64,000 nt of DNA from Thermoflavimicrobium daqui (lineage in GTDB: Bacteria > Bacillota > Bacilli > Thermoactinomycetales > Thermoactinomycetaceae), in NCBI RefSeq assembly GCF_003313465.1, contig NZ_KZ845665.1, positions 372,001-436,000 on the forward strand. The letters run 5' to 3'. Both the position numbers and the translations under genes were made by a program. A model generated the notes under the pieces. The model ran no database searches. It had not been told where the DNA came from and saw only the letters and a program-made list of their open reading frames with translations. Below, piece by piece: positions 45,468 through 53,506 of this stretch. Position 1 is the first letter of the stretch. Each line of letters opens with the position of its first letter.

Positions 45468-45647
45468 ATGAATAATCGTTGGGTTTATTGGGCTAGACTA
45501 TATGATTCTCGTTTCCAAGCGAAATGCTTAGCAACACGTATGTTAGAAGACTGGTGGGTATATGGTTATGACTGTCCTGAAGAAGTAGAAGTATTTCGTT
45601 CGAAAAATGGCAGATTTGGTGTAAGATACTCTTGGGGAAAAAAATAA
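45468..45647 (+). CDS. Small hypothetical protein, 59 aa
   Basis: TAGGAGGAAA precedes the ATG by five bases. The product is rich in Trp and Tyr (WVYWARLYDSRFQAK, DWWVYGYDC), soluble and compact, ending YSWGKK. Not recognised, but the ribosome binding site and composition make it a credible gene. Confidence 0.65.
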   Translation: MNNRWVYWARLYDSRFQAKCLATRMLEDWWVYGYDCPEEVEVFRSKNGRFGVRYSWGKK

Positions 45648-45725
45648 AAAAAATGCTTGCACTTTTTATCAATATGATATATATTATTAATTGTCACTGC
45701 TGATAAACAAATACCTTATCACTGG

Positions 45726-45801
<76 letters not shown>

Positions 45802-45806
45802 ATCTT

Positions 45807-45883
45807 GGAGCTGTGGTGTAGAGGCCTAACATGCCTGCCTGTCACGCAGGAGATCGCGGGTTCGAATCCCGTCAGCTCCGCCA
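45807..45883 (+). tRNA. tRNA-Asp (GTC)
   Basis: 77 bases, GGAGCTG/CAGCTCC acceptor, anticodon loop CTGTCAC, TTCGAAT T-loop and encoded CCA. Confidence 0.95.
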
Positions 45884-45890
45884 TATGCCC

Positions 45891-45966
45891 GGGCCTATAG
45901 CTCAGTTGGTAGAGCAGTCGGCTCATAACCGATCGGTCACAGGTTCGAGTCCTGTTGGGCCCACCA
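45891..45966 (+). tRNA. tRNA with CAT anticodon (elongator Met or Ile2)
   Basis: 76 bases with GGGCCTA/TGGGCCC acceptor, anticodon stem TCGG-CTCATAA-CCGA, TTCGAGT T-loop and CCA. CAT could be elongator Met or lysidine-modified Ile; I cannot decide by eye. Confidence 0.92.
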
Positions 45967-45975
45967 TGAGTATAC

Positions 45976-46050
45976 GGGCAGTTAGCTCAGTGGGAGAGCG
46001 CTACCTTGACACGGTAGAGGTCGCTAGTTCGATCCTAGTACTGCCCACCA
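45976..46050 (+). tRNA. tRNA-Val (GAC), integration target
   Basis: 75 bases, GGGCAGT/ACTGCCC acceptor, anticodon loop TTGACAC, encoded CCA. Its last 45 bases are repeated at 60687-60731. Confidence 0.95.
46006..46050 (+). repeat. attL: 3' end of tRNA-Val
   Basis: TTGACACGGTAGAGGTCGCT onward to CCCACCA is identical to the attR copy except GTCGCT versus GTTGCT. Confidence 0.88.
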
Positions 46051-46053
46051 ACC

Positions 46054-46081
46054 AAACCCCTTGAATATCAAGGGGTTTTTT
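46054..46081 (+). terminator. Terminator of the tRNA cluster
   Basis: aaacccctt / aaggggttt with T6. A near copy follows attR at 60735. Confidence 0.88.
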
Positions 46082-46120
46082 GTTTTGCATGGGATTTAAT
46101 TAGGTGGAAATCGGGCAATT

Positions 46121-46144
46121 GACCACATTTTGACCACGCACTTA
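46121..46144. repeat. 24-base direct repeat near attL
   Basis: GACCACATTTTGACCACGCA plus CTTA is identical to 60552-60575 near attR. It looks like the 3' end of a lost integrase gene. Confidence 0.7.
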
Positions 46145-46194
46145 AGTGAAAGATTGGAGCTAACTGACTTTTTAAGCATGATGAAACTTAATAA

Positions 46195-46233
46195 TTAATT
46201 TATGACTGGATTAGGAGGATCACCAATCATCAT
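46195..46233 (-). CDS. Micro-ORF encoding MMIGDPPNPVIN
   Basis: 12 codons behind GAGGTGA with 4-7 bases spacing. The D-P-P core is shared with the other micro-ORFs. It may encode a short signalling peptide; size and composition give no other clue. Speculative, but the ribosome binding site and the recurrence support it. Confidence 0.4.
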   Translation of the reverse strand: MMIGDPPNPVIN

Positions 46234-46300
46234 CGTTTCACCTCATAAGTAATTTTTCTTGTCCACGAAGCTATTACATTGGAAATTCATACTTTTTAGT

Positions 46301-46336
46301 TTAATCAGGTGGATCAGACTCAAATTTAAACATCAT
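46301..46336 (-). CDS. Micro-ORF encoding MMFKFESDPPD
   Basis: 11 codons behind AAGAGGTGAT. A TATAAT lies immediately upstream on the same strand (about 46351-46356), so it could have its own promoter. Near-identical peptides occur at 60787 and 60899. Confidence 0.45.
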   Translation of the reverse strand: MMFKFESDPPD

Positions 46337-46580
46337 ATCACCTCTTTTGATATTATAATTTAATTTTCCTCTTAATCAGAATAGTAAAACTATTTTATTG
46401 GTTTAAATAACTTATATTAATTGAGTTGTATTTTTATATCATAAATAAAACTCTTCATCAAAAGGGGTTGACATTTCTGACAAAATGGGCATTTTTTTAT
46501 TAAAATTAATCATTGTATGATAAAGATAGAACAATTAATCCCGAATCTTGGAAGACCGGGATTGATTATTAGTAAATTTT

Positions 46581-47255
46581 TTAGTTGTTATTTAATGCCT
46601 TACTGAAGTTTTGAGCAGCCTTTTCTTGCATAGTTGGGATTACATGACTATAGATGTCTAAAGTAATGCCAGTTCGACTATGTCCAAGCCTTTCGCTAAC
46701 TACTTTGGGATGCTCTCCGAGTTGAAGCATAATGGTGGCGTGCGAGTGCCTGAGATCATGGAATCGGATTCTAGGTACACCGCTTTCTTTGATCATTCTG
46801 TCAAAATGGCGAGTTAAATTTCGGGGGATCATGGGTGTTCCTAAGCTTGTGCAAACCACCAGATCGTGATCTTGATAAGCGTGTCCGAGCTTTAAGCGGT
46901 TTTCATTTTGTTTACGTTTGTGTTGTTTTAAAGCTTGGATGACATCAGGCGTAATTTGGATGTTTCTTTTGGAGCCTTTTGTTTTTGGTTCTTGAAAAAT
47001 CAGTTCTTTACTGGTTCGAGCTAGTACGTTTTTTACACTAATTCTCCCTTGTTCGAGATCACAATCTTTCCAGCGAAGTCCTAGAATCTCACCTTTTCTC
47101 ATCCCAGTATAGATCGCGAGTAAGTAAGCGACGTGTAAAGGCTCATTTTTGGTGTAATGAAGAAATTGGTTCACTTCTTGAATCGTCCATGTTTGTTTTT
47201 CTTTTTCTTCTGTTTTTGGTGGTACGACTAAGCTGGTAGGATTGCGGGGGATCAA
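46581..47255 (-). pseudogene. int: Tyrosine integrase, N-terminally truncated
   Basis: The catalytic domain is complete: Arg in YTGMRKGEILGLRW, HDLRHSHAT with the second Arg, and the nucleophile Tyr in LDIYSHVIPTM. At about 224 residues the SAM-like and arm-binding N-terminal domains of phage integrases (usually 370-390 residues) are missing. The upstream sequence turns abruptly into an unrelated fragment near 47255. The TTG start is therefore artificial. It presumably derives from the enzyme that inserted an element here. Confidence 0.82.
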
Positions 47256-47260
47256 TCTCT

Positions 47261-47500
47261 GTGCTTTTGACTGAGAATGGGTTTATTGATTCGGGATATG
47301 ATTCAGTTGTTTTGAAGAGTATTGATAAATTAAAATGGATTGCAAAATCGCATGTTGTGGTTCTAGAAAAAGTATTTAATTGGAAAAGAGATAAAAATCG
47401 AAATTTGGACGGGAATAATCTTGGTAACATATCTAAAACTAACGATTTGTTTAGTTCTTTAAGTCTGAAACGAAAATATGCATCAGATAGAAAGGCAATA
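47261..47500 (+). pseudogene. Relic of a small 'ENGFID' protein (copy 1)
   Basis: Reads LLTENGFIDSGYDSVVLK and IAKSHVVVLEKVFNWKR, then loses coherence. Related pieces are at 49321-49581 (IAEAHVIALEKAFGWKKK) and 61693-61824 (LLTENGFIDCLKDL, IARAHISALDKIW). Probably a small phage-island protein; function unknown. Confidence 0.5.
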
Positions 47501-47587
47501 TCTCATGAAATAATATGGAGATATTGTCTTTCTTCATATTATAAATGGAAAAACTTGAGTCCCTATCACGATCTCAAGTTTTCCTAT

Positions 47588-47881
47588 TTATCCACTATTA
47601 CAAAGACTTTGAACACTTGCTACAAAAGGTCTCCCTTTTTTCACGCTAAATCTACCACTACAGATAATATAAGGAGCCCATCCTTGGTGATATAAGCTTA
47701 CGGCAGTACAGATCTTACCATCTAGAAATTTGATATTTCCTCTTGTGCCTGCAAGCACAATAATCGCATCAGCTTTGTGAAGACGATCCCGTAATGCAAA
47801 TTGCCTTCCTTTTAAATAGAAAAAAAACCAAACTACTAGTAATAACAAGATAAAACTGATAAGAAGCAATATAGTTTTCAT
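47588..47881 (-). pseudogene. YdcF/DUF218-family protein, truncated
   Basis: An N-terminal membrane helix (LLLISFILLLLVVWFFFYL) is followed by the DUF218 core KADAIIVLAGTRGNIKFLDGK-like and PYIICSGRFS. After about 80 residues the frame becomes KKGRPFVASVQSLCNSG and stops, whereas full proteins run about 190 residues. ATG at 47881 overlaps the end of the upstream TPR fragment. Confidence 0.6.
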
Positions 47882-47882
47882 T

Positions 47883-48152
47883 TCACTCACACTCAGCAAG
47901 TACGTCGCTCAAATCAGCAACGTACCTATCCTTTCTCCATGAAGTTTGTAACAAGTTATCATGTAATGCTCTTATTCTACTTATAATCTTACATGATCCA
48001 GCTGAGCGGGCAAGGGTAAAAGCATCTTGTGCGTTATGAACACAAGCATCAAGGATACCAAGTCCATAATAAGCTTCTGCTTTTTGAATAAGTAATCTTG
48101 CACGGCCTCGAATTAGTGTAGGATCATAATTAGTGAGGCTACAATCGAGCAA
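47883..48152 (-). pseudogene. C-terminal fragment of a TPR-type XRE regulator
   Basis: The sequence DPTLIRGRARLLIQKAEAYYGLG, then DACVHNAQDAFTLARSAGS and a basic-acidic end, matches the last 85 residues of large XRE-TPR regulators known to me from actinomycete-like and Thermoactinomyces genomes. Nothing of its N-terminus remains upstream. Confidence 0.55.
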
Positions 48153-48173
48153 TTATCCAGATTATCCTAGCTC

Positions 48174-48332
48174 GATAACCCTAGCCCATGCAGAACATGA
48201 TGCATATCGAATGTATCTAGTCGACAAATACCTGATGAAAGGATTGGACGAATGGAACACATCAACTTAGTAGTCGCGTCGATCATCGCGGGCGGCATTA
48301 CCCCAAACCTTAAGAATCAGGCAACTCAATAG
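48174..48332 (+). pseudogene. Two overlapping plus-strand gene ends
   Basis: DYPSSITLAHAEHDAYRM leads into a KGLDEWNTST end (stop 48268), overlapped by ATG 48252 opening the 26-codon MEHINLVVASIIAGGITPNL frame. The overlap resembles a phage-type operon. It lies between oppositely oriented TPR fragments and was probably inserted there. Not recognised. Confidence 0.35.
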
Positions 48333-49230
48333 CCCATGGAAGAAACAATTCTTCCAATTCAGTTATACGTCTTTCTTTCGGCCACTTCACATTCAATTCG
48401 TTAAAACTATGAACAAGTTTATCAAAATATAGGCGTGACCCAAGATCTTTTGCAAGTGTTGCTGCCTCAGTCAAAATGATAATACTTTGGTCCATTTCCC
48501 TCTTTTGAATTTGTACCTCTGCTTGATAATAGAGCAAATCTAGTTTCGTGATTGGCTCTATTTCAGGATCATTTGTTTCTTTTTCCATAGCAATCAGTGC
48601 TTCATTAGCTTCTTTTGGTTGATTAAGGAAGAGACGAGATTGAGCATCTCCAAAGACATAGAGTGCGTAACGAGATGCACGCAAATATGGATACGCTGGG
48701 TCTTTTTCGGGTTCGAGAGGGAAATACTGATAAGCCAGTCCCAATGCTCGCATGGTCTCCTGAAATTGTCCACGCATTGCATATACCTCCGCAATGCCAG
48801 CATAAGTCCTCCCTTTCAGCAGTGGTGTCGCATGATCCATCAATGATATTGCTTTTTGAAATACATGCAATGCGATGCTGCTCAACTTCCGATGAAAAGC
48901 AATATTCCCTAAACCAATGAGTGATGCAACCTGTAAGTTTACGTCACCAGCGAGTTGACCATACATAAACGCTGTTTTCCCAGCTTGTTCTGCTGCACCG
49001 AAATTTTCTCGATCAGCAAATAATTCACATGCCAATAGATGAGCTAGAGAAGCAAGTTTGGCAGCCTCCTGCTGAATTGGTGATGATTGACGAGAAAGTA
49101 ATGCTGTCTGACTACAATATAATGGCAAAATAGCCTCGATCTGATGAGGTTGACCACTAAAATACAAATCTTGACAAGCGGTTATTCCTTGTGAAAGCAG
49201 GTCATTATGCCACAGTTCCATAGTATTCAT
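48310..49230 (-). pseudogene. TPR regulator lacking its DNA-binding domain
   Basis: About 306 residues of helical TPR repeats (QVASLIGLGNIAFHRKLSSI, GRTYAGIAEVYAMRGQFQE) end normally in WPKERRITELEELF. The N-terminal XRE helix-turn-helix expected in this class is absent, and the start at 49230 lies mid-domain, without a ribosome binding site. It is either a broken regulator or a receptor-only derivative. Confidence 0.6.
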
Positions 49231-49320
49231 TGTGCTGGTGTTGAATAGGGACTGGGTTAATCTGAGCCTTTGGGATGAAAACGCTGGAGTAGTTGTGGAA
49301 GAAAATCTAAAAGGGAAGCA

Positions 49321-49581
49321 ATGTTATGGCGAATTGAATCTTTCCTTTGTCTCGGACTTAACGGCTTGGGTGATATCGCAGAGGCTCATGTGATAGCACT
49401 TGAAAAGGCGTTTGGCTGGAAAAAGAAAACTCAAGAACAAAAAGGATATCAAATTCTTGTGAAAGAAAATGGAGAATGGAAAGAGAAAATGTTGACAGCA
49501 AATTGTAGTATGGTAATAGATATAATTACAGAATTGATCAACTTAAGGGAACATGAAATATTAATTAAAAGAAAAAAATGA
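49321..49581 (+). pseudogene. 'ENGFID' family relic or small protein (copy 2)
   Basis: GDIAEAHVIALEKAFGWKKK matches the second half of the family. Here a C-terminal extension (YQILVKENGEWKEKMLTANCS, then a charged end) is preserved. The N-terminal LLTENGFID part is missing. A 17-base-pair hairpin terminator follows. Confidence 0.45.
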
Positions 49582-49590
49582 TCCGTTACT

Positions 49591-49635
49591 TAAATAAAGC
49601 ACTTACCAGTAGCATTGGGTAAGTGCTTTATTTAA
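49591..49635. terminator. Strong bidirectional terminator
   Basis: taaataaagcacttacc / gggtaagtgctttattta, 17 pairs. Confidence 0.9.
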
Positions 49636-49667
49636 GTAGTAGCTTATTCTGTTGAATTTAATAAATA

Positions 49668-49721
49668 TTAACCTTCGGGGGGATCTGGTTGTGAGTACTT
49701 TTTATTGATCTGTGTATTCAT
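49668..49721 (-). CDS. Nested micro-ORF encoding MNTQINKKYSQPDPPEG
   Basis: Inside the 3' end of the receptor gene and in the same frame, AGGAGGTGA stands six bases before an ATG, giving a 17-residue peptide with P-D-P-P. Such a perfect site inside a gene is rarely accidental. It corresponds in position and length to the separate micro-ORF downstream of the receptor at 62208. Confidence 0.5.
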   Translation of the reverse strand: MNTQINKKYSQPDPPEG

Positions 49722-51041
49722 AATAAAATCACCTCCTGATTGTGACTTTTCTTGAAGTTCGAAATAGTAGTCTGTATAATCCTTATATTTGCTATCACCT
49801 GTCATTTTACAACATCTTATTAATTTAGACAAAGCATCTAAAGTAATTTCTATATTAAAATTATGCACTTCTGCCAATTCGAATGCCTTATGAAAATAAT
49901 TTTTAGCCTCAGAATGCACTTTTTGTATTAAATACCAATCCCCTAATGCAATATAAGCTTCGCAACATCCAAATTTATCATATTTACCATACTTAACTGC
50001 TAATTCCAAATTATTCTTTGCCTCGGTGCTATTGCCAAGCTTATTATATACTAGACCTAGCTGTAGATAGGTTTTGGTATATAAGTGCTTTTTATTAATT
50101 TTCTTTTTTAAGTTAAGAGCCTTAGAGAGACATTTTTCTGCTTTGTGAAGGTTTCCGAGATTACTATAGCTAGTACTTAAGGTAGTCCAAAGTTCAAAAG
50201 AACGGTCGAACATTTTATATACACGTGCAATTTCAATACCTTTCAAGGCATACTTAATTGCTTCATTGTACAACTGAAACTTATTAAGTATGATAGCTTT
50301 CATTTCATACATATTCAATATTACATCTGTTCCATCAATTTCATCTCTTTTTTTCCACATATTGTCTAAAATACGAGAAGCTTCTTCTGTATTGTTTAAT
50401 TTGAATAGATAAATTACTTGATTTATAAGTAGATGGAAATAGTAGTAATTTCTTTCACCTTTAAAAATGAAGCTTTCTAAACCCTTTTGAACATAGTTTA
50501 ATGCCTGTTGCAAGTATCCCTGATGATAAAAAGTCCTACTTAATTCACAGTAACTAGCGGCTTTAATATTCGTTTGGGAAATTTTCTTGTAATTCTCATC
50601 ATAGAGACGAATTGCTTGATGGAAGTGGAAGTTCGCCTTTTTCCAATTTCTCTTTTTATTTAGGTATTTTCCTTTTAGGTAATGGACAACTGCCATATGT
50701 GGATTGTCCTCTTGAAGATTTAATTTTCGTAGATCATTGATGGCTTGTTCTTTGTTATACATGTCTAAATCTTGTTCTATGATTAATAAATCGAAAACAA
50801 TTTCTTCGTTGTTAGCTTTTTCTTCTGGATCTATAAGTGTTAGATTGTCAAAGTTGATATCCAATTCCTTGAAAATTTTCTCTAGATTTTCTATTTTGGT
50901 CTGAGCTTTCCCTTTCTCAACTTTACTAAGTGTAGCTATAGAAATGCCACATCTTTTTGCCAAATCTTTTAAACGTAATCCCTTTTGCTTTCGATGTTTT
51001 CGAATGATCTTTCCTTGCGTTATTATATCAAAGTTTTCCAT
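49668..51041 (-). CDS. XRE-TPR receptor/regulator (RRNPP-like)
   Basis: Residues 8-62 are an XRE helix-turn-helix (KIIRKHRKQKGLRLKDLAKR, GISIATLSKVEKGKAQ). The rest is about eight TPR-like repeats (YLQLGLVYNKLGNSTEAKNN, LGNLHKAEKCLSKAL). This is the layout of peptide-binding RRNPP regulators. The start follows GGAGGGGGAACC. It shares motifs such as DRSFELW and a YLKGKY segment with the TPR protein at 62208. Its last 17 codons coincide with a micro-ORF that has its own perfect ribosome binding site, so receptor and putative peptide are fused in frame. Palindrome TACAA-AAAA-TTGTA (51066-51079) upstream is an operator candidate. Confidence 0.8.
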   Translation of the reverse strand: MENFDIITQGKIIRKHRKQKGLRLKDLAKRCGISIATLSKVEKGKAQTKIENLEKIFKELDINFDNLTLIDPEEKANNEEIVFDLLIIEQDLDMYNKEQAINDLRKLNLQEDNPHMAVVHYLKGKYLNKKRNWKKANFHFHQAIRLYDENYKKISQTNIKAASYCELSRTFYHQGYLQQALNYVQKGLESFIFKGERNYYYFHLLINQVIYLFKLNNTEEASRILDNMWKKRDEIDGTDVILNMYEMKAIILNKFQLYNEAIKYALKGIEIARVYKMFDRSFELWTTLSTSYSNLGNLHKAEKCLSKALNLKKKINKKHLYTKTYLQLGLVYNKLGNSTEAKNNLELAVKYGKYDKFGCCEAYIALGDWYLIQKVHSEAKNYFHKAFELAEVHNFNIEITLDALSKLIRCCKMTGDSKYKDYTDYYFELQEKSQSGGDFIMNTQINKKYSQPDPPEG

Positions 51042-51438
51042 TGGTTCCCCCTCCCAATTCCATAGTACAAAAAATTGTATTTTTTGAACAGTTTTCTGAT
51101 TTGACGAAAATTAAACCGCATAATTTAACTTTTTCGAATGATTAACGATATATATATGTTGATTTATGAAAATTTTCTCTTGAACAACGTAAAAATGTAT
51201 TCATTTAACCGAACCATTAATTTGAATTGAATTTTAGTTGTTTATATACTATTGGTAAGAATATTTTTAATGGTTTAGAGATTGGGTCACAAATTAAAAA
51301 TTGCGAGTTTGGTGAATAGTAACTGCAATAAGCCTTAGGGGGTCTCGATGTAATAGATTAAGTATTGTTTAGACTTTGTATGATGATTTAAGCAGTTTCT
51401 CGATACTTTATTCTAGAAAAATATTAGGAGAGATGCAG
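51042..51438. other. Intergenic region between the receptor and the small paralogue genes
   Basis: AT-rich, with the TACAA/TTGTA palindrome near the receptor start and no credible gene. It should hold the divergent promoters of both units. Confidence 0.45.
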
Positions 51439-51729
51439 ATGAAGCTGTATGTAAAAGGTGAACCTCAAGAAGTAGAAACCTTCTTAGACAATGTAAAATC
51501 CCAAAAATACGATGTTATCACGCATTTTAAAGAAAAAGACTGCTTTTATTCGGATAACCTCAGAGTGGGAGCAACAATTGAAATGAGTGAAAAATCACGT
51601 CAATCTCTTCTTGTAAAAATAACCACTTCGGACGGAAATAAAATTGAATTGGATCTTTTAGACGGTAAAGTCATCGAAATGGATCAAACTAAGCTCATCA
51701 TTGGCAAAGTCTACGATATATTTGGATAA
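51439..51729 (+). CDS. Small paralogue 1 (DUF3970-like)
   Basis: 96 residues beginning MKLYVKGEPQEVETFLDNVK, with a later ITTSDGNKIELDLLDGK and the end IGKVYDIFG. The opening resembles DUF3970-type proteins of Bacillus mobile elements; not certain. ATG at 51439 follows TTAGGAGAG. First of three tandem genes. Confidence 0.65.
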   Translation: MKLYVKGEPQEVETFLDNVKSQKYDVITHFKEKDCFYSDNLRVGATIEMSEKSRQSLLVKITTSDGNKIELDLLDGKVIEMDQTKLIIGKVYDIFG

Positions 51730-51745
51730 TAGGAGGAATTGAAAG

Positions 51746-52042
51746 TTGATAAAAATGCAAGTGCTTGGTGATCGTAATAAGGTAAATTTATTTATGAAAG
51801 ACTTTAAGTCACTTCCTCAGTACCATGTTATTACTGAATCAATTTTCAACAAGTTTTTGGATGAGAATGTTATTGGTTATACTGTGTTTGATTTGATTAA
51901 CCCAGTTTGCAAGCCGATTGTTCTCCAAATTACAACCTCAAATGAGAAAGAGCTTTTGCTAGATTTGCGTAATGCTCAAGTAGTTAAATCAGATAACGGA
52001 GTGACATGGATTAAAGGAAAAGTAAATGATATCTACTGGTAG
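51746..52042 (+). CDS. Small paralogue 2
   Basis: 98 residues with the same plan as paralogue 1: MQVLGDRNKVNLFMKDFK, then ITTSNEKELLLDLRNAQ and the end KGKVNDIYW. It lies 16 bases after it with AGGAGGAATTG. The pair clearly arose by duplication. Confidence 0.65.
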   Translation: MIKMQVLGDRNKVNLFMKDFKSLPQYHVITESIFNKFLDENVIGYTVFDLINPVCKPIVLQITTSNEKELLLDLRNAQVVKSDNGVTWIKGKVNDIYW

Positions 52043-52096
52043 AAAGAGAGTTACTATATGATGTCTCGATAACCTAGAGGAGGTCAGAATCGAGAG

Positions 52097-52525
52097 ATGC
52101 CCAAAGTAGAAATGACATTAAAAGGTTCTTCACAGGATATTCAAAAGGTCATCTCTATGTTGACTGAACATTTCGACATAAGAGTCCGGTATAAAGAAAA
52201 ACAAAATGAACAGGTAGATCAAGTTGAAATCATGGTCGAAAAAATAAGAGATGAACGAGCTCCAGAGCTCCTTGCCAACAAGCTATTTTATAGTTTAGCT
52301 TTTCGTTTCTTTGATACAACAGTAGGTAAGAAACTACAGGCGAGATTTCTTTGGAGTTTAGAAAAGGAAGATGAGGAAGAATCGAAAAATGTAAGGTACC
52401 AAACGATCGAAATAATCCATAAACAACTGTTGCTGCAAATACAGGAATTGATTAAGCAGAAAAAGCAATATGTTAGCTCCAACCAGCTGATCTCAACGAA
52501 AAAAATTAAAGCAAAGAATTATTAG
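52097..52525 (+). CDS. Small paralogue 3 with extended C-terminus
   Basis: VEMTLKGSSQDIQKVISMLT at the start matches the first strand-helix of the other two. The C-terminal half differs: a charged helix (EKEDEEESKNV) and a lysine-rich end. 142 residues, behind AGAGGAGGTC. Function unknown. Confidence 0.6.
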   Translation: MPKVEMTLKGSSQDIQKVISMLTEHFDIRVRYKEKQNEQVDQVEIMVEKIRDERAPELLANKLFYSLAFRFFDTTVGKKLQARFLWSLEKEDEEESKNVRYQTIEIIHKQLLLQIQELIKQKKQYVSSNQLISTKKIKAKNY

Positions 52526-52625
52526 TAAGTCCCCCACAATGATTGCCGTCATTGTGGGAGGCAATCCATTTAAAAATACATTCAACATTATTATAACATA
52601 TTTTGAATATTCCGGGGGTTAAAAA

Positions 52626-52868
52626 ATGAGTCTGATCAAGTTTTGGATTGATCGATGTACCCAGACTTTATATATCCTCGAATTATCATCAAATCGGATC
52701 AAAACCATTACTAGGAGGAAGAAGATTGATCAATTTCTATCAGCTTATGGTTATCATTGGGATGATATGCGTGGGCCTGTTTTGGGAGAAGATAAGTTAA
52801 ATATTTTTGGAAAATGGAAAAATTCATTTCTCATTCGTTGGCTGAAAGGTGGAGAAGAAGACTTATGA
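52626..52868 (+). CDS. Hypothetical protein, 80 aa
   Basis: Basic product (FWIDRCTQTLYILELSSNR, WKNSFLIRWLKGG) following an AT-rich gap. The upstream GGGGG is a fair ribosome binding site. Not recognised; it may be a separate island gene. Confidence 0.5.
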   Translation: MSLIKFWIDRCTQTLYILELSSNRIKTITRRKKIDQFLSAYGYHWDDMRGPVLGEDKLNIFGKWKNSFLIRWLKGGEEDL

Positions 52869-52948
52869 TATTCTCCAAATCGAAATTCTAAATGATATAG
52901 CTTAGATTCAATACATTTTATTTGTGTTGAATCTAATGAGGGATTCGT

Positions 52949-52984
52949 GTGTTTGCAGGGAAGGTTTATGACGTGTTTGATTGA
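52949..52984 (+). pseudogene. Tail of a lost fourth paralogue
   Basis: The frame VFAGKVYDVFD, stop, matches the C-terminal IGKVYDIFG of paralogue 1. Everything before it is gone. Confidence 0.45.
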
Positions 52985-53014
52985 TGAAAATTTATAGGAA
53001 ATAAGGTGATGAAC

Positions 53015-53440
53015 GTGAAAACTGGTATAAAAGTAATGGCAATCGGAGCTCATCCAGATGATATAGAATACTTCATGGGTGGTACTTTGTTGAAATATAA
53101 AAAAAGAGAGTGTGAGATTTGTTATGTAGTCGCAACGGATGGAAGTAAAGGAGGAAAGATAGAGCCAAATAAACTTATTAAAATAAGAAAAAACGAGTCA
53201 AAATATGCAGCTTCTTTTTTGGACACTGAACCTATATTCTTAGATTTTCCAGACGGGGAATTAATTTATGATCAAAAATCTTACAACATAATAAGAGGGT
53301 TAATCCACGATAATAGACCTGACATCATCTTTACTCATAATCCTGCCGATTACCACCCTGATCATAGAGTATTAAGTCAATTGGTTAGCAACAAATGCAT
53401 TAAAAATAGCTTTAAAAATCAAGGAGTACATTTATACTAA
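53015..53440 (+). pseudogene. PIG-L-type deacetylase, truncated
   Basis: The zinc motif AIGAHPDDIEYFMGG and FTHNPADYHPDHRV are intact. The family normally runs about 220 residues, but here the frame turns into CIKNSFKNQGVHLY and stops after about 142. Relatives deacetylate GlcNAc-containing substrates. GTG at 53015 has AAGGTG in front; ATG at 53009 is the alternative. Confidence 0.7.
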
Positions 53441-53464
53441 TTGTTAAATGGACAAAAAATGAGT

Positions 53465-53503
53465 TTTGCTCTTGTTCCATATTTTTCGGAACAAGGGCTT
53501 CAT
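53465..53503. terminator. Hairpin between PIG-L relic and murA
   Basis: gctcttgttcc / ggaacaagggc; on the minus strand it is followed by a T-rich stretch, suiting the end of murA. Confidence 0.6.
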
Positions 53504-53506
53504 GTA

